From Pseudomonas thivervalensis (GTDB lineage: Bacteria; Pseudomonadota; Gammaproteobacteria; Pseudomonadales; Pseudomonadaceae), in assembly GCF_001269655.1 (NCBI RefSeq), contig NZ_LHVE01000010.1, positions 113,124-177,123 on the forward strand: 64,000 nt of DNA. The letters run 5' to 3'. The position numbers were made by a program, and so were the translations under genes. How positions within the stretch are numbered: position 1 is the first letter of the stretch; the number at the start of each line of letters is the position of its first letter. Of this stretch, positions 21,699 to 30,938 are shown in pieces. Below the pieces are notes generated by a model, which was not told the DNA's origin, searched no databases, and saw only the letters and a program-made list of their open reading frames with translations.

Positions 21699-22136
21699 TC
21701 AGGCCCACGCCACCGTCAACAACCCGGCCCCAAGCACCACGCACAACGGCGAATAGACCCAGGTGTCGAGCCTGGCGAATGTCGAGCCCTTGACCTCCTT
21801 GAAGAAGCCCACCAGGTTCGACTCGCCAATGGCCCGGGCGAACATCATCAAGGCAATCGCGCTGATCAGCCACTGCAACGCCCGATGGGTGACCGGTTGT
21901 GCCAACAGGCCGACCCGCAGGCACACCAGCAGCGCAATCATCAGCAGCGCCAAGGCCACCAGCAACGTCAGCCCGCCCGAGGGGTCGAACGCCGGGCGCA
22001 GCGCGTCCCCTTGCTTCACCGGCACCTGGGGCACCACCGCCAGGGCCGCCCACCGCCCACCCAGGGCCCAATACAAATGAATCAAGCTGATGGTCGCAAA
22101 CACTGCGACCAGCGACCGAGCCAATAGAAGCGTCAT
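21699..22136 (-). CDS. DUF3995-family membrane protein
   Basis: 145 residues, about four membrane helices, matching the DUF3995 family (SLIHLYWALGGRWA near residue 17; LDTWVYSPLCVVLGAGL near the end). The ATG at 22136 has a perfect AGGAGG seven bases upstream. Function unknown. It stands alone, convergent with the Mrp operon. Confidence 0.85.
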   Translation of the reverse strand: MTLLLARSLVAVFATISLIHLYWALGGRWAALAVVPQVPVKQGDALRPAFDPSGGLTLLVALALLMIALLVCLRVGLLAQPVTHRALQWLISAIALMMFARAIGESNLVGFFKEVKGSTFARLDTWVYSPLCVVLGAGLLTVAWA

Positions 22137-22272
22137 TCGCCAGCCTCCTGAAAAAGGTTGAACAATCATCCTAGCTGGAATTTGGCATTTCGCTGGACGG
22201 GCGCAGGTTGCCAGTTTCCAGTGAATGATTCATTGCTCAGGATCAAGCGTTCAACCCGCTGGCATGGGCGCC

Positions 22273-23283
22273 CTAGAGACCGGCGGACACCTTGTCGGCG
22301 ACCTCCTTGGGCAACCAGGCCTGCCAGACCTGGGGATGGGCCTTGAGGAATGCCTCGGCGGCTTCACGGGGCGGCGTGCGCTTCTCGCTCATGTCGGCCA
22401 GGGCCTTGTTCAGCGGCTCGATGGGCAAGTCGACCTTGCTGAAGAACCCGGTAATCTCCGGGTATTGCTTCTGGAACGGCGAGGACACGCCAATCGACAG
22501 TTTCGAGGCCAGCGAGCGGGTCGGCTTCGGATTGGGGTTGTCGGCGTCGGTCAGGGTTTTCCAGGCCTCGGCATCGAACGGTGGCTCTTGCAACTGCACC
22601 AGCTTGAAGCGTCCGAGCAGGGGCGTGGGCGACCAGTAGTAAAACAGGATCGGCTTGCCCCGGCGGATCGTCGAACTGATTTCCGCATCCAACGCCGCCC
22701 CCGAGCCGCTGCGAAAATTCACGTAGCTGTCAGACAGGCCGTACGCCTTGAGCTTCTGTTTGTTGACCACTTCGGAGGTCCAGCCGATGGGGCTGTTGAG
22801 GAAGCGGCCCTTGTCGGGGCTTTCCGGGTCCTTGAACACGTGCTTGTAGCGCGCCAGGTCCTCGACGCTGCGCAGGTCCGGCGCCAGGGGCTTGATGCCC
22901 TTGGCCGGGTCGCCCTTGATGACGTATTCGGGCACCCACCAGCCTTCGGTCGCGCCTTTGACCGTATCGCCCAAGGCGACCACCTTGCCTTCGGCCTCGG
23001 CCTTGACCCACACCGGGCTGCGGCCGGCCCATTCCTCGCCGATCACCTGAATATCGTTATTGGCCAGGGCGGTTTCCAGGGTAATGGTGGTGCCGGGCAA
23101 GGTATCGGTCTGCAATCCATAGCCTTTTTCGACGATGACCCGCAGGATCTCGGTGATCAGGCTGCCACTCTCCCAATTCAAGTCGGCAAAGTGGAGCGGC
23201 GCTGTGGCAGCCGACGCCGGAAGGGGTGAAACCAACACAGCGAAGGTGGCCCAGGCAGCCAGCCACTGTCGAACTCGTTTCAT
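22273..23283 (-). CDS. glycine-betaine/quaternary-amine-type ABC substrate-binding protein
   Basis: 336 residues with a signal peptide (cleaved near PLPASA). The mature protein is of the OpuAC/ProX type: ADLNWESGSLITEILRVIVE at the start, GEEWAGRSPVWVKA near residue 90, and PILFYYWSPTPLLGRF near 217. It should bind betaine, choline, carnitine or a related compound in the periplasm. No ATPase or permease is adjacent; Pseudomonas commonly uses orphan binding proteins of this class with a shared transporter. The ATG at 23283 with GAGGTG six bases upstream is preferred over one at 23292. Confidence 0.85.
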   Translation of the reverse strand: MKRVRQWLAAWATFAVLVSPLPASAATAPLHFADLNWESGSLITEILRVIVEKGYGLQTDTLPGTTITLETALANNDIQVIGEEWAGRSPVWVKAEAEGKVVALGDTVKGATEGWWVPEYVIKGDPAKGIKPLAPDLRSVEDLARYKHVFKDPESPDKGRFLNSPIGWTSEVVNKQKLKAYGLSDSYVNFRSGSGAALDAEISSTIRRGKPILFYYWSPTPLLGRFKLVQLQEPPFDAEAWKTLTDADNPNPKPTRSLASKLSIGVSSPFQKQYPEITGFFSKVDLPIEPLNKALADMSEKRTPPREAAEAFLKAHPQVWQAWLPKEVADKVSAGL

Positions 23284-23471
23284 GCTTTGCACCTCGTGCC
23301 AGATACAGCAATAGCTGAACGGCCCTGCGTAACGGAACGCAAGCCCCTGAATAGTTCAGTCAATTGACTGTAGCCGAGGTTCCAGCGAGATCTTGCGAAA
23401 CTGTCAGTGGTTTGGCTGCACTGCCCCTGAAAGTCCCAACGTCTACACGTTTTTCACCCGCGTTGAGCCTG

Positions 23472-23921
23472 TCACTCGCTGGCCTTGAAAGTCACCAGTT
23501 CACCCTTGCGCCACTTGGCGGCCTTGGCGGTGACCGCCTTCAAGGTCTTGGTCAAGCCTTCCTGCAATTGTTCGTTGGCCGCGAACACGGTCACCACACT
23601 GTGGCCTTCCTTGAACAGGATTGCCTGACCGCCGGGGGTCGTGACGAAGGCGTAATCGCCCAGGCCATAGACCGTCAGCTTGATTTCGCGAAAACGGATT
23701 TCAAACTTGCCACCTTCGCGGCTGGGCAATACCGCTGCACGAAAATGATCACCGACCTTGAGTTCCAGCCTGGGCTTGTCATCGACCACCAGCGCCGACT
23801 CGGTGTCGATTTCGGCGACATAAATACCTTCGGCGGTCTGCTCGGTGATGTAGACGAAACGTGACTGGAATTGTTTGACCAGTTTTGCCCGCAGGTCACC
23901 AAGTACGAATAACGCATGCAT
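23472..23921 (-). CDS. conserved hypothetical protein
   Basis: 149 residues from the ATG at 23921 (MHALFVLGDLRAKLVKQF). A TTG at 23942 with GGGGA upstream could give seven more residues. No signal peptide or membrane segment. The composition suggests a mostly beta-sheet cytosolic protein (YITEQTAEGIYVAEID, FEIRFREIKLTVYGLGDYAF). I do not recognise the family. Monocistronic. Confidence 0.6.
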   Translation of the reverse strand: MHALFVLGDLRAKLVKQFQSRFVYITEQTAEGIYVAEIDTESALVVDDKPRLELKVGDHFRAAVLPSREGGKFEIRFREIKLTVYGLGDYAFVTTPGGQAILFKEGHSVVTVFAANEQLQEGLTKTLKAVTAKAAKWRKGELVTFKASE

Positions 23922-23942
23922 GTCGAGATTACTTACTGCCAA

Positions 23943-24348
23943 GGAAACATCCCCATCTTTGAAAGAAACCCGCCCTGCGCAAAGGACGGACCACGAGAAC
24001 CCGTACCGACTGTAGTGTCGTAATGGACCTGTAATTGAAGTTCGAAATGACCGGCGCGCCCTGTCCCGGGCCGAGAGCAGACTAAAGGTTGTCGCTCTCG
24101 CCGTCTTTCCCGGGGGGTCGCCAGAGGCTGAAGGAAAAAGCCACTCTGAGCATCGGAAAAGATAGGACTACTAACTTTAGGGAATTTTCTCACTTAAAAA
24201 AGCATTTTTCTGACATCGAGCCCAAAAAAAATTGCTTTAGATAGGCGCTGCCGTCCACACGACACTGCCGATTCTAGAGCAGCCGAAGGCGTGGAGACTA
24301 CTCGAAGTACCCGGCACTTCGTCGGTAAACCATGAAAAGGAATTCACA
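23943..24348. other. intergenic region with an inverted repeat
   Basis: About 400 bases between divergent hypothetical genes. CGAGAGC (24072-24078) pairs with GCTCTCG (24094-24100), and a CCCGGG lies on each side. There is no T-run, so it is not an obvious terminator. The part at 24180-24240 is AT-rich and may hold the promoter of the gene at 24349. Nothing else is clear. Confidence 0.3.
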
Positions 24349-24585
24349 ATGGCCACTTTCACCACCCAGCCCCACCCCGTCACCCCTCGTATCGTTGAAC
24401 CAGCCAACAGCCCTCACGGCGTCAATTGCCTGCCCGTTTTGTTGATTCAGCCGCGTTATCGGGTGGTCTTGGCCGGCAAGTGTTTTTTTCACATCGAAGA
24501 AACATCGACTGGACGCGTAAGAGGTTTCCGAACCGACCATAACGAGGCCTGCTACCTGGCCAGGCGTCTCGAACACGGCGCCTGA
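24349..24585 (+). CDS. small conserved hypothetical protein
   Basis: 78 residues, with AAGGAA well placed before the ATG. The C-terminal half (YRVVLAGKCFFHIEETSTGR, then GFRTDHNEACYLARRLEHG) has the look of a conserved small domain, and I have the impression of relatives in other Pseudomonas. Function unknown. Another small gene follows on the same strand. Confidence 0.6.
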   Translation: MATFTTQPHPVTPRIVEPANSPHGVNCLPVLLIQPRYRVVLAGKCFFHIEETSTGRVRGFRTDHNEACYLARRLEHGA

Positions 24586-24708
24586 ATGCCTATGAATGAC
24601 TTAACTCAGCCGCCGGCGGGCAACTGCTGCCATACTGCCCGCTCAGCGAAGACCGTCGTTCAACGGGCGGATCGCGCACCCATAATGATTTTGAGGAGCA
24701 GGCGCGAC

Positions 24709-24939
24709 GTGACGGAATTTGATATTGGCGAATTTTTTATCCGGGGCGAAGCCAGGGAAGTCGAGGGCGAGTTCCAGGCTGTCATCGTGATGCGGGCCAA
24801 GCCACCGTTGACCACCGTCAGATGCCACCAGGTTGAAAAGGATCGCTGGTTCAAGACCTCGCAGATCGCTGCCGAGGCTGCCAGAGAAGCGGCCAAGGCG
24901 CTGAAGGCCGCCGTGGATGAAGGAGCCTTGAAAGCCTGA
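24709..24939 (+). CDS. small conserved hypothetical protein
   Basis: 76 residues from a GTG at 24709, which has GAGGAG ten bases upstream; earlier in-frame ATG codons (24586, 24684) lack a comparable site. The start reads (M)TEFDIGEFFIRGEAREVEG and the tail is alanine- and lysine-rich helix (AAEAAREAAKALKAAVDEG). No known domain recognised. Confidence 0.55.
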   Translation: MTEFDIGEFFIRGEAREVEGEFQAVIVMRAKPPLTTVRCHQVEKDRWFKTSQIAAEAAREAAKALKAAVDEGALKA

Positions 24940-25026
24940 TTCCAATCGAACTCCTGATGACCGCTTGCCTCAGATAAAGGTAAGCAGCGAGGCGCCATGG
25001 CGGCGCCTCACCCAAAGGAGACTTCC

Positions 25027-25263
25027 ATGGAACAGCCTTCCCACGACCTCAAGACCCTGTTCGACCAACTCGGCCTGCCCTCCGACGACCAGGCCATTGA
25101 CGATTTCATCATGGCCAACCCGCTGCCCCCGAAGATCAAGCTGGTGGAGGCTGGTTTCTGGTCGGACCTGCAGAAAGAGCTGCTTCAGGATTGGCTGCTC
25201 GCCGACGGCGAAGAAGCGGTGCTGGTGGATCAACTGAACGTGCGCCTGCACGGTGGCAAGTAG
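25027..25263 (+). CDS. DUF2789-family protein
   Basis: 78 residues. The pattern LKTLFDQLGLPSDDQAIDDF, then LVEAGFWSDLQKELLQDWL and VLVDQLNVRLHG, matches the DUF2789 family of small acidic proteins of unknown function in gamma-proteobacteria. AAAGGAG precedes the ATG. Confidence 0.85.
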   Translation: MEQPSHDLKTLFDQLGLPSDDQAIDDFIMANPLPPKIKLVEAGFWSDLQKELLQDWLLADGEEAVLVDQLNVRLHGGK

Positions 25264-25298
25264 CGCAATGTCCATTGGCTGAATGCTCCCTCGCTTTT

Positions 25299-25502
25299 TG
25301 TGGCGAGGGAGCTTGCTCCCGCTGGGGTGCGCCCTGTAGGAGCTGTGTAGGAGCTGTGTAGGAGCTGACGAGTGCAACGAGGCTGCGATCTTTCCCCAAA
25401 CACTTGAGTCTCAAGCGAAAGATCAAAAGATCAAAAGATCAAAAGATCGCAGCCTCCGGCAGTTCCTACACCAGCCCAGCGGGAGCAAGCTCCCTCGCCA
25501 CA
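25299..25502. repeat. composite REP: class C element inside a class B doublet
   Basis: Class B arms enclose a class C pair at 25335-25470. The left inner arm has expanded (GTAGGAGCT three times) and the right part contains an octamer array, AAAAGATC about four times. The left junction (GGGGTGCGCCC then TGTAGGAG) is the same as in the copy at 21488. Confidence 0.88.
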
Positions 25503-25535
25503 AAGGCGCCCTTGCCACATCGACAGTATTGAAAC

Positions 25536-27140
25536 CTAGCGCGGCTTCTCGGGTTTGTAGCCCAAGCGCAAGCCACCCCAATGACGCCCCTTGAGCATGA
25601 TCGGTACGGAAAGATCATGCATCAACTCCCCCGTATCCCGGGTGTAGGTCTGCAGCAGTACCGGCTGCTGGTGGCTGCCGCAGCGGATTCCGGTGCGATC
25701 GGAGAATTTGCGCTTGGTGCGGTTATTCAACGTGTCCACCTGGGGATCGCCGGTCAGCGGCTGACTGAAGACCTTGTTGTGGGTCGGCACATAGCCCTGC
25801 TGGGTGCAGGCAATCGCAAACACCAAGCCCTCGTGGCGGGCCAGCAGCGGTTCCTGGATCGCCGGCAGGATTTGGTCGGTGTAACGGTCGAAGCGGGTCT
25901 GGTATTTGGCCGGCTGGGTATTGGGGATCGCTTGGTAGTTACGGTCGAACAAATCCTCCAGGCTGACACGGCCCTGGTCGATATCGGCTTCGAACTGCGC
26001 GGCGATCTGGCTCGCCCCTTCCCGCGCCAGGTCGTAGACCCGTTGGTGGTAATCGTCGAGGCCCACCTCGGCCAGGCGTTCGCTGATGGTTTCGGCCTGG
26101 CCTTCCATCTGCACCGCCGCCTCGGCCAGCCGCTGGGTCTGCTGGTCGCTGACGGACAGGTCGCTGCGCATCTGCTCGATGGCATGGAACAGGCTGTCGA
26201 GTTGTTCGCGATTGGTGTCGGTGCCCTGGGCGATGGCGCTGACCTGGGTTTCGACGCCAGCGGCGAGCCGGGCGATGTTTTCCAGGTGCTGGCCAGTGTG
26301 CTCGACCTGCTGCACACCACTGTCCAGGTCAGCGGCCAGTTGACGGATCTGCTCCACCACCTGGGCGGTGCGCTGCTGGATGTCGGCCACCATCACCCCG
26401 ACCTCGCCGGTCGCCGCGGCTGTGCGCCCGGCCAGGCCACGGACCTCATCGGCCACCACCGCGAACCCACGGCCATGCTCACCGGCCCGGGCCGCCTCGA
26501 TGGCCGCGTTCAGCGCCAGCAGGTTGGTCTGGCTGGCGATCGATTGGATCACCAGGCTGACCCGCTGGATTTCATCGCTGCGCACGCTCAAGGCTTCGAT
26601 CAACTCACGGCTGTCGTTGGCGCGCTGGCTGAGCTGGTGCATGCGGCTGATGGACTCTACCAATTCGCTGCGCCCGGCCACGCTGCTGCGATGGGCCTCG
26701 CTGGCGGCGCCCAGGGCCTGCTGGCTGAGTTGCGAAGTGGCCTGTTCGGTGGCAATCATCGATTCGGCATTGCTGACGATCTGCGCCGCCGCATCGAGCT
26801 GGGACTGGACCTTGCCGGCCAATTGCTTGACCGAATAGGCGACACCGGCCGCCGACAGGGCGTTATGGCTGGTGGTGTAGGACAAGTCGCGGGTCAGCTC
26901 AGCCAACGTGTCGGTGGGGGGTGCGGTTGCCCCGGCCACGCGCGAACGCAAGCGTGGCAACCAGACGATCAGCATCACCAGCGGCAGGCCCAGGTACAGC
27001 GACCAGCCACCCAGGGCCATGCCGCACAGCAGCAAGGCCAGGGCAAGACTCTGCAGAGTCGGCGTCAGCCAGCGCGCCGCGCCTTTCGTTTCGGCTACCG
27101 AGGCCGGCACCGCACCCGCCAGCGTTCCGTCTGTCGCCAT
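25536..27140 (-). CDS. methyl-accepting chemotaxis protein
   Basis: About 534 residues from the ATG at 27140; an ATG at 27203 would add 21 residues, and neither has a strong ribosome binding site. Two adjacent membrane helices near residues 27-62 have almost no periplasmic loop, so sensing is probably cytosolic. The signalling tip QTNLLALNAAIEAARAGEHG is present near residue 205. A C-terminal domain of about 140 residues follows (FDRNYQAIP, then YVPTHNKVFSQPLTGD, then RCGSHQQPVLLQTY), a type found at the end of several Pseudomonas receptors. The ligand is unknown. Confidence 0.88.
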   Translation of the reverse strand: MATDGTLAGAVPASVAETKGAARWLTPTLQSLALALLLCGMALGGWSLYLGLPLVMLIVWLPRLRSRVAGATAPPTDTLAELTRDLSYTTSHNALSAAGVAYSVKQLAGKVQSQLDAAAQIVSNAESMIATEQATSQLSQQALGAASEAHRSSVAGRSELVESISRMHQLSQRANDSRELIEALSVRSDEIQRVSLVIQSIASQTNLLALNAAIEAARAGEHGRGFAVVADEVRGLAGRTAAATGEVGVMVADIQQRTAQVVEQIRQLAADLDSGVQQVEHTGQHLENIARLAAGVETQVSAIAQGTDTNREQLDSLFHAIEQMRSDLSVSDQQTQRLAEAAVQMEGQAETISERLAEVGLDDYHQRVYDLAREGASQIAAQFEADIDQGRVSLEDLFDRNYQAIPNTQPAKYQTRFDRYTDQILPAIQEPLLARHEGLVFAIACTQQGYVPTHNKVFSQPLTGDPQVDTLNNRTKRKFSDRTGIRCGSHQQPVLLQTYTRDTGELMHDLSVPIMLKGRHWGGLRLGYKPEKPR

Positions 27141-27266
27141 GTTCGTCACCCACACTCTCGTTGTTATGACCGCATTAAACGCCACTACCGAGCCATTATC
27201 CATGGTCCATTAGTCGTGTTCTTGCAGCAGGTCAACGGGAGTCGCCGAACCGGCACGGGCGAAAAC

Positions 27267-27306
27267 AAAAGATCGCGACCTTCGTCAAAAGGTCGCGATC
27301 TTTTTT
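27267..27306. terminator. bidirectional intrinsic terminator
   Basis: A perfect 16-bp stem (AAAAGATCGCGACCTT with its inverse) and a 6-base loop, with T-runs on both strands. It should end transcription of the DksA-like gene and isolate the chemoreceptor gene. Confidence 0.9.
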
Positions 27307-27319
27307 GGGAAAACGCGAA

Positions 27320-27724
27320 TCAGGCCTGACGCTGGTGCTTGTCGATCTGTTCGTGACGTTCCTGGGCTTCGATGCAGTACTTGGTGGTCGGGCTGATCAG
27401 CAGGCGCTTGAGGCCGATCGGCTCGCCGCTGTCGTCGCACCAGCCAAAGCTGTCGTCGTTGATGCGGTCCAAGGCCTGCTCCAGTTGAGGCAGCATGCGC
27501 TGGTCGCGATCGATGGCGTTGACCAGCCAGGTCCGCTCTTCTTCTACGGAAGCAGCGTCCGCCGGGTCGGCCGGGGTGTCCAGGCTCTCAATGGCGATTC
27601 GGTTCTGTTCGATGCGCTCGTGGGTTTCGACTTTCATGTTCTGCAACAGCTTGGTGAAGAAAGCCAGCTGCTCGGCATTCATGTAGTCATCCGCCGGCAT
27701 GGCCAGCAACTTTTCCTTTGTCAT
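27320..27724 (-). CDS. DksA/TraR-family protein with degenerate zinc site (DksA2-like)
   Basis: 134 residues. A coiled coil with the acidic tip DPAD (D53, D56) fits a protein that enters the RNA polymerase secondary channel and works with ppGpp. The C-terminal finger has C96-x-x-S99 and C117-x-x-A120 where DksA has two CxxC pairs, so zinc binding is unlikely. This resembles P. aeruginosa DksA2, which works when zinc is scarce; I saw no clear Zur box upstream. The ATG at 27724 is chosen because the longer frame adds unrelated residues. A strong terminator follows. Confidence 0.85.
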   Translation of the reverse strand: MTKEKLLAMPADDYMNAEQLAFFTKLLQNMKVETHERIEQNRIAIESLDTPADPADAASVEEERTWLVNAIDRDQRMLPQLEQALDRINDDSFGWCDDSGEPIGLKRLLISPTTKYCIEAQERHEQIDKHQRQA

Positions 27725-28051
27725 TGATTTCTCTATAAAAAAACGTGCATTAAGGCGAATTATGGAGCGTCCCGCAGCGCAGCTGCCACGCTCATCGGGA
27801 AAGGCGCCGTCTATTCCAAGCGCCACCCGGCACTCAATTTACGAGGGGCGGCAGTCTAAGGCCGAGTCGAGGCCTCAGCAACTGAAAACATAGGGAAAAT
27901 GTCCGACAACCCCCTCAAATGTTCTCTGACAGGCTTTTGGCAGTCATCGGAGTGCGTTTATAACAAGAAATTCGGTGCAATTGCTGTATTAAGAAGACAA
28001 ATGGCAACGCCACGCGGGTCAGGCGTGGCGCTTTGTCGCAATTTTCGGCTA
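27725..28051. other. intergenic region
   Basis: About 330 bases upstream of the DksA-like gene and downstream of the inositol importer operon. Apart from the hairpin at 28006-28033, nothing was recognised. Confidence 0.4.
28006..28033 (-). terminator. probable terminator of the inositol importer operon
   Basis: A GC-rich stem (AACGCCACGC paired with GCGTGGCGCTT) sits 19 bases past the permease stop. The T-tract after it is weak, so efficiency is uncertain. Confidence 0.55.
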
Positions 28052-29074
28052 TCAGCGCTTGAGTTTGCGCTTGTTGCGGTACTGGTCGATGACCACCGCC
28101 ACCACGATGATCAGGCCCTTGATGATGTCCTGGATGTAGGCATCGACCCCGACGAAGGTAAAGCCGCTGGCCATCACCCCGAGGATCAGCGCCCCGATCA
28201 CGGTCCCGGTGATGCGCCCCACCCCGCCCGCCAGGCTGGTGCCGCCGATCACCGCCGCGGCAATCGCGTCCAGTTCATAGGACATGCCCATGCCTGCCTG
28301 CCCGGTCGCCGCCCGCGCCGAGGCCACCACGCCGGCCAACCCCGCCAGCAACCCGGCAATGCTGTAGACGATCACCAAGTGGCGCTTGACGTTGATACCC
28401 GAGGTCCGCGCCGCCTGCATATTGCCGCCAATGGCGTAGGTGTACTTGCCGTACTTGGTGTAGCGCAGGGCAATGTGGAAAATTACCGCCACCACCAGGA
28501 AGATGATCACCGGCATCGCACCATGGCCAATGGCGGTATAGGAATCGGACAACATGCTCACTGGCTGGCCTTCGGTGTAGTAGCGCGCCAGGCCACGGGC
28601 CGAGACCATCATGCCGAGGGTGGCAATGAACGGCGGGATGCCGGTCATGGCGATGATGCTACCGTTGATCGCCCCGGCCAGCAGCCCGACCCCGAGCCCC
28701 GCCACCACCGGTATCCACACCGGCAAATCCGTCAGCGAGGGAAACACCGCCCGGGCGAAGTCCGAGGTCTGGGCCAGGCTGGCGGCAATCATTGCCGACA
28801 GCGCCAGCACCGAGCCGGACGACAGGTCGATCCCGGTGGTGATGATCACCTGGGTCACGCCGATGGCCAGCAGGCCGATGATCGATACTTGCAGGATCAT
28901 CAGCACCAGGCGCTGGGAGTTCATCAGAAAACTCTGGTCACGCATGATCCAGCCGAACATTTCGAACACCAGGCCGATGCCGATCAGCACCAGGAAGATG
29001 CTCAGTTCCGTCGGCAACCGCCGCCGGGTCCTGTTCGGTGCTGCCGCGGGTTTGTTTTCCAGTATCGCGTTCAT
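28052..29074 (-). CDS. inositol/ribose-type ABC transporter permease
   Basis: 340 residues, about ten membrane helices, RbsC/branched-chain-type permease (BPD_transp_2). Typical stretches are GVTQVIITTGIDLSSGSVLA and YAIGGNMQAARTSGINVKRH, the latter contacting the ATPase. It is the third component of the importer after the binding protein (30939) and ATPase (29312). ATG 29074 has AAGGTG seven bases upstream and is preferred over the ATG at 29080. A composite REP separates it from the ATPase gene. Confidence 0.9.
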   Translation of the reverse strand: MNAILENKPAAAPNRTRRRLPTELSIFLVLIGIGLVFEMFGWIMRDQSFLMNSQRLVLMILQVSIIGLLAIGVTQVIITTGIDLSSGSVLALSAMIAASLAQTSDFARAVFPSLTDLPVWIPVVAGLGVGLLAGAINGSIIAMTGIPPFIATLGMMVSARGLARYYTEGQPVSMLSDSYTAIGHGAMPVIIFLVVAVIFHIALRYTKYGKYTYAIGGNMQAARTSGINVKRHLVIVYSIAGLLAGLAGVVASARAATGQAGMGMSYELDAIAAAVIGGTSLAGGVGRITGTVIGALILGVMASGFTFVGVDAYIQDIIKGLIIVVAVVIDQYRNKRKLKR

Positions 29075-29094
29075 AACCATTCACCTTTTTTATC

Positions 29095-29272
29095 TGTGGC
29101 GAGGGAGCAAGCTCGCGCTGGGTTCTGTAGGAGCTGGCGAAGCCTGCGATCTTTTGATCTTTCGCTTGAGATCCAAGTGTCTGGGGAGAGATCGCAGCCT
29201 CGTTGCACTCGACAGCTCCTACAGCTCCTACACCGTTCTACTGACCCAGCGCGAGCGTTGCTCCCTCGCCAC
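29095..29272. repeat. composite REP: class C element inside a class B doublet
   Basis: Class B arms (GTGGCGAGGGAGCAAGCTCG and a slightly changed partner) enclose a class C pair. It lies between the ATPase and permease genes, inside an operon. Junctions differ from the copies at 21488 and 25299. Confidence 0.88.
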
Positions 29273-29311
29273 GGGATTATTGCTCGACGTTATTGATCCG
29301 AACGACGAGCA

Positions 29312-30865
29312 TCAGGACAGGCCCGAGGCCAGTTGCATCACGCGTTCCTGGGTCGCTTCGCTGCGGTCGAGGGTGCCCATCAGGTCGCCTTCGTGCATCA
29401 CCATGACCCGGTCGCTCATGCCCAATACTTCCGGCAGCTCCGAGGAAATCATGATCACCGCCATGCCTTCGCTGGCGAGGTAAGAAATCAGCCGATAGAT
29501 CTCGGCCTTGGCGCCAACATCGATACCGCGGGTCGGCTCGTCGAGGATCAGGATGCGCGGGTTGGTCATCAGCCAGCGCGCCAGCAGCGCTTTCTGCTGG
29601 TTGCCGCCGGACAAGGTGTCGATGCACTGTTCCAGCGACGGAGTCTTGACCCGCAGCTTCTTGCACATGTCCTCGCACAAGGCGCGCAGGGCTTTCTGCT
29701 GGATGAAGCCGTTGCCGACATAATGGGGCAGCACGGCCATCTCCATGTTTTCCAGCACCGACAGGCACGGGAACAGACCACTGAGCTTGCGGTCCTCGGT
29801 CAACAGCGCGAAGCCTTTTTCGATGGCCATGTGCGGGTCGCTGATGCGCACCGGTTGGCCGTCCAGGCGGATTTCGCCGCCGGTGCTCGGGGTCACGCCG
29901 AAGATCGCTTCGGCCACGTTGGTCCGGCCCGAGCCCATCAACCCGGCGATGCCCAGGATCTCCCCGGCATGCAGGTCGAAGGACACGCCTTTGAAGATGC
30001 CGTCCAGACTCAGGTCGCGCACCGACAGCACCAACTCACCGATGGGTTGTTCGCGCACCGGGAACAACTGGCTCAGCTCGCGCCCGACCATCATCGAAAT
30101 CAGGCTGTCGCCGTCCATGCTGTCGGCCCGTTGCAGGCCGATGTAGGCGCCGTCGCGAAACACCGCCACTTCATCGGCGATGGCGAACACTTCGTTCATT
30201 TTATGGGTGATGTAGATGATGCCCTTCCCCTGGGACTTGAGGTCGGCAATGATCGAGAACAGGTGGGCAACTTCGGTCTCGGTGATGGCCGAGGTCGGCT
30301 CGTCCATGATCAGGATGTCAGAGTCGTAGGACACGGCCTTGGCAATCTCCACCATCTGCCGCTCGGCGATGCTCAGGTTACCCACCTGCTCCTCGGGATC
30401 GAGCTTGATGCGCAGGCGTTCCAGGAGCCGGGCGGTGCAGCGGTGCATCTCGCCATGGTCGACCATGTGCAGGCCGTTGAGCTGCTCGCGGCCGATCCAG
30501 ATGTTTTCGGCAATGCTCATGTGGGGCATCAGGTTCAGCTCCTGATGGATCATCGCGATGCCGGCCTGCAACGCCGCCAGTGGCGTGTCGAACGTTACCG
30601 GTTTGCCACGCAGACGCAGTTCGCCGGCGTCCGGCTGGTAGATGCCGGCGATGATCTTCATCAAGGTGGATTTGCCCGCCCCGTTTTCACCCATCAAGGC
30701 CAGCACGGAGCCGGGGCGTACCCGCAGTTGGACATCGGACAGGGCCACCACACCGGGAAAGCCCTTGCTGACATTGACGACTTCCAGCAGGTACGGCTCA
30801 TCAAGTAATACGTCCGGCTGGAAAGTCATGGCCGGGGCGCTCGAAGCAGTCGCTGAAGCGAACAT
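29312..30865 (-). CDS. inositol/ribose-type ABC transporter ATPase (two-domain)
   Basis: 517 residues with two nucleotide-binding domains, RbsA/MglA type. The first has GENGAGKSTLMK (near residue 55) and IMDEPTSAITETE. The second has the usual degenerate Walker A GLMGSGRTNVAE, plus LSGGNQQKALLARWL and LILDEPTRGIDVGAK. It energises uptake of the sugar or polyol bound by the product of the gene at 30939. ATG 30865 with GAGGGAG upstream is preferred over one at 30886. Confidence 0.92.
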   Translation of the reverse strand: MFASATASSAPAMTFQPDVLLDEPYLLEVVNVSKGFPGVVALSDVQLRVRPGSVLALMGENGAGKSTLMKIIAGIYQPDAGELRLRGKPVTFDTPLAALQAGIAMIHQELNLMPHMSIAENIWIGREQLNGLHMVDHGEMHRCTARLLERLRIKLDPEEQVGNLSIAERQMVEIAKAVSYDSDILIMDEPTSAITETEVAHLFSIIADLKSQGKGIIYITHKMNEVFAIADEVAVFRDGAYIGLQRADSMDGDSLISMMVGRELSQLFPVREQPIGELVLSVRDLSLDGIFKGVSFDLHAGEILGIAGLMGSGRTNVAEAIFGVTPSTGGEIRLDGQPVRISDPHMAIEKGFALLTEDRKLSGLFPCLSVLENMEMAVLPHYVGNGFIQQKALRALCEDMCKKLRVKTPSLEQCIDTLSGGNQQKALLARWLMTNPRILILDEPTRGIDVGAKAEIYRLISYLASEGMAVIMISSELPEVLGMSDRVMVMHEGDLMGTLDRSEATQERVMQLASGLS

Positions 30866-30938
30866 GATCAGGTACTCCCTCGGCAAGGTGGCGTTGCAAC
30901 CTTGCCTGCTTATTGTTGTGGTGGGACCGGGTTGAACG

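Noticed and set aside
29312..30865. Second Walker A of the importer ATPase (GLMGSGRT) as an inactivating mutation
   Set aside because: A degenerate second site is normal for RbsA/MglA-type ATPases.
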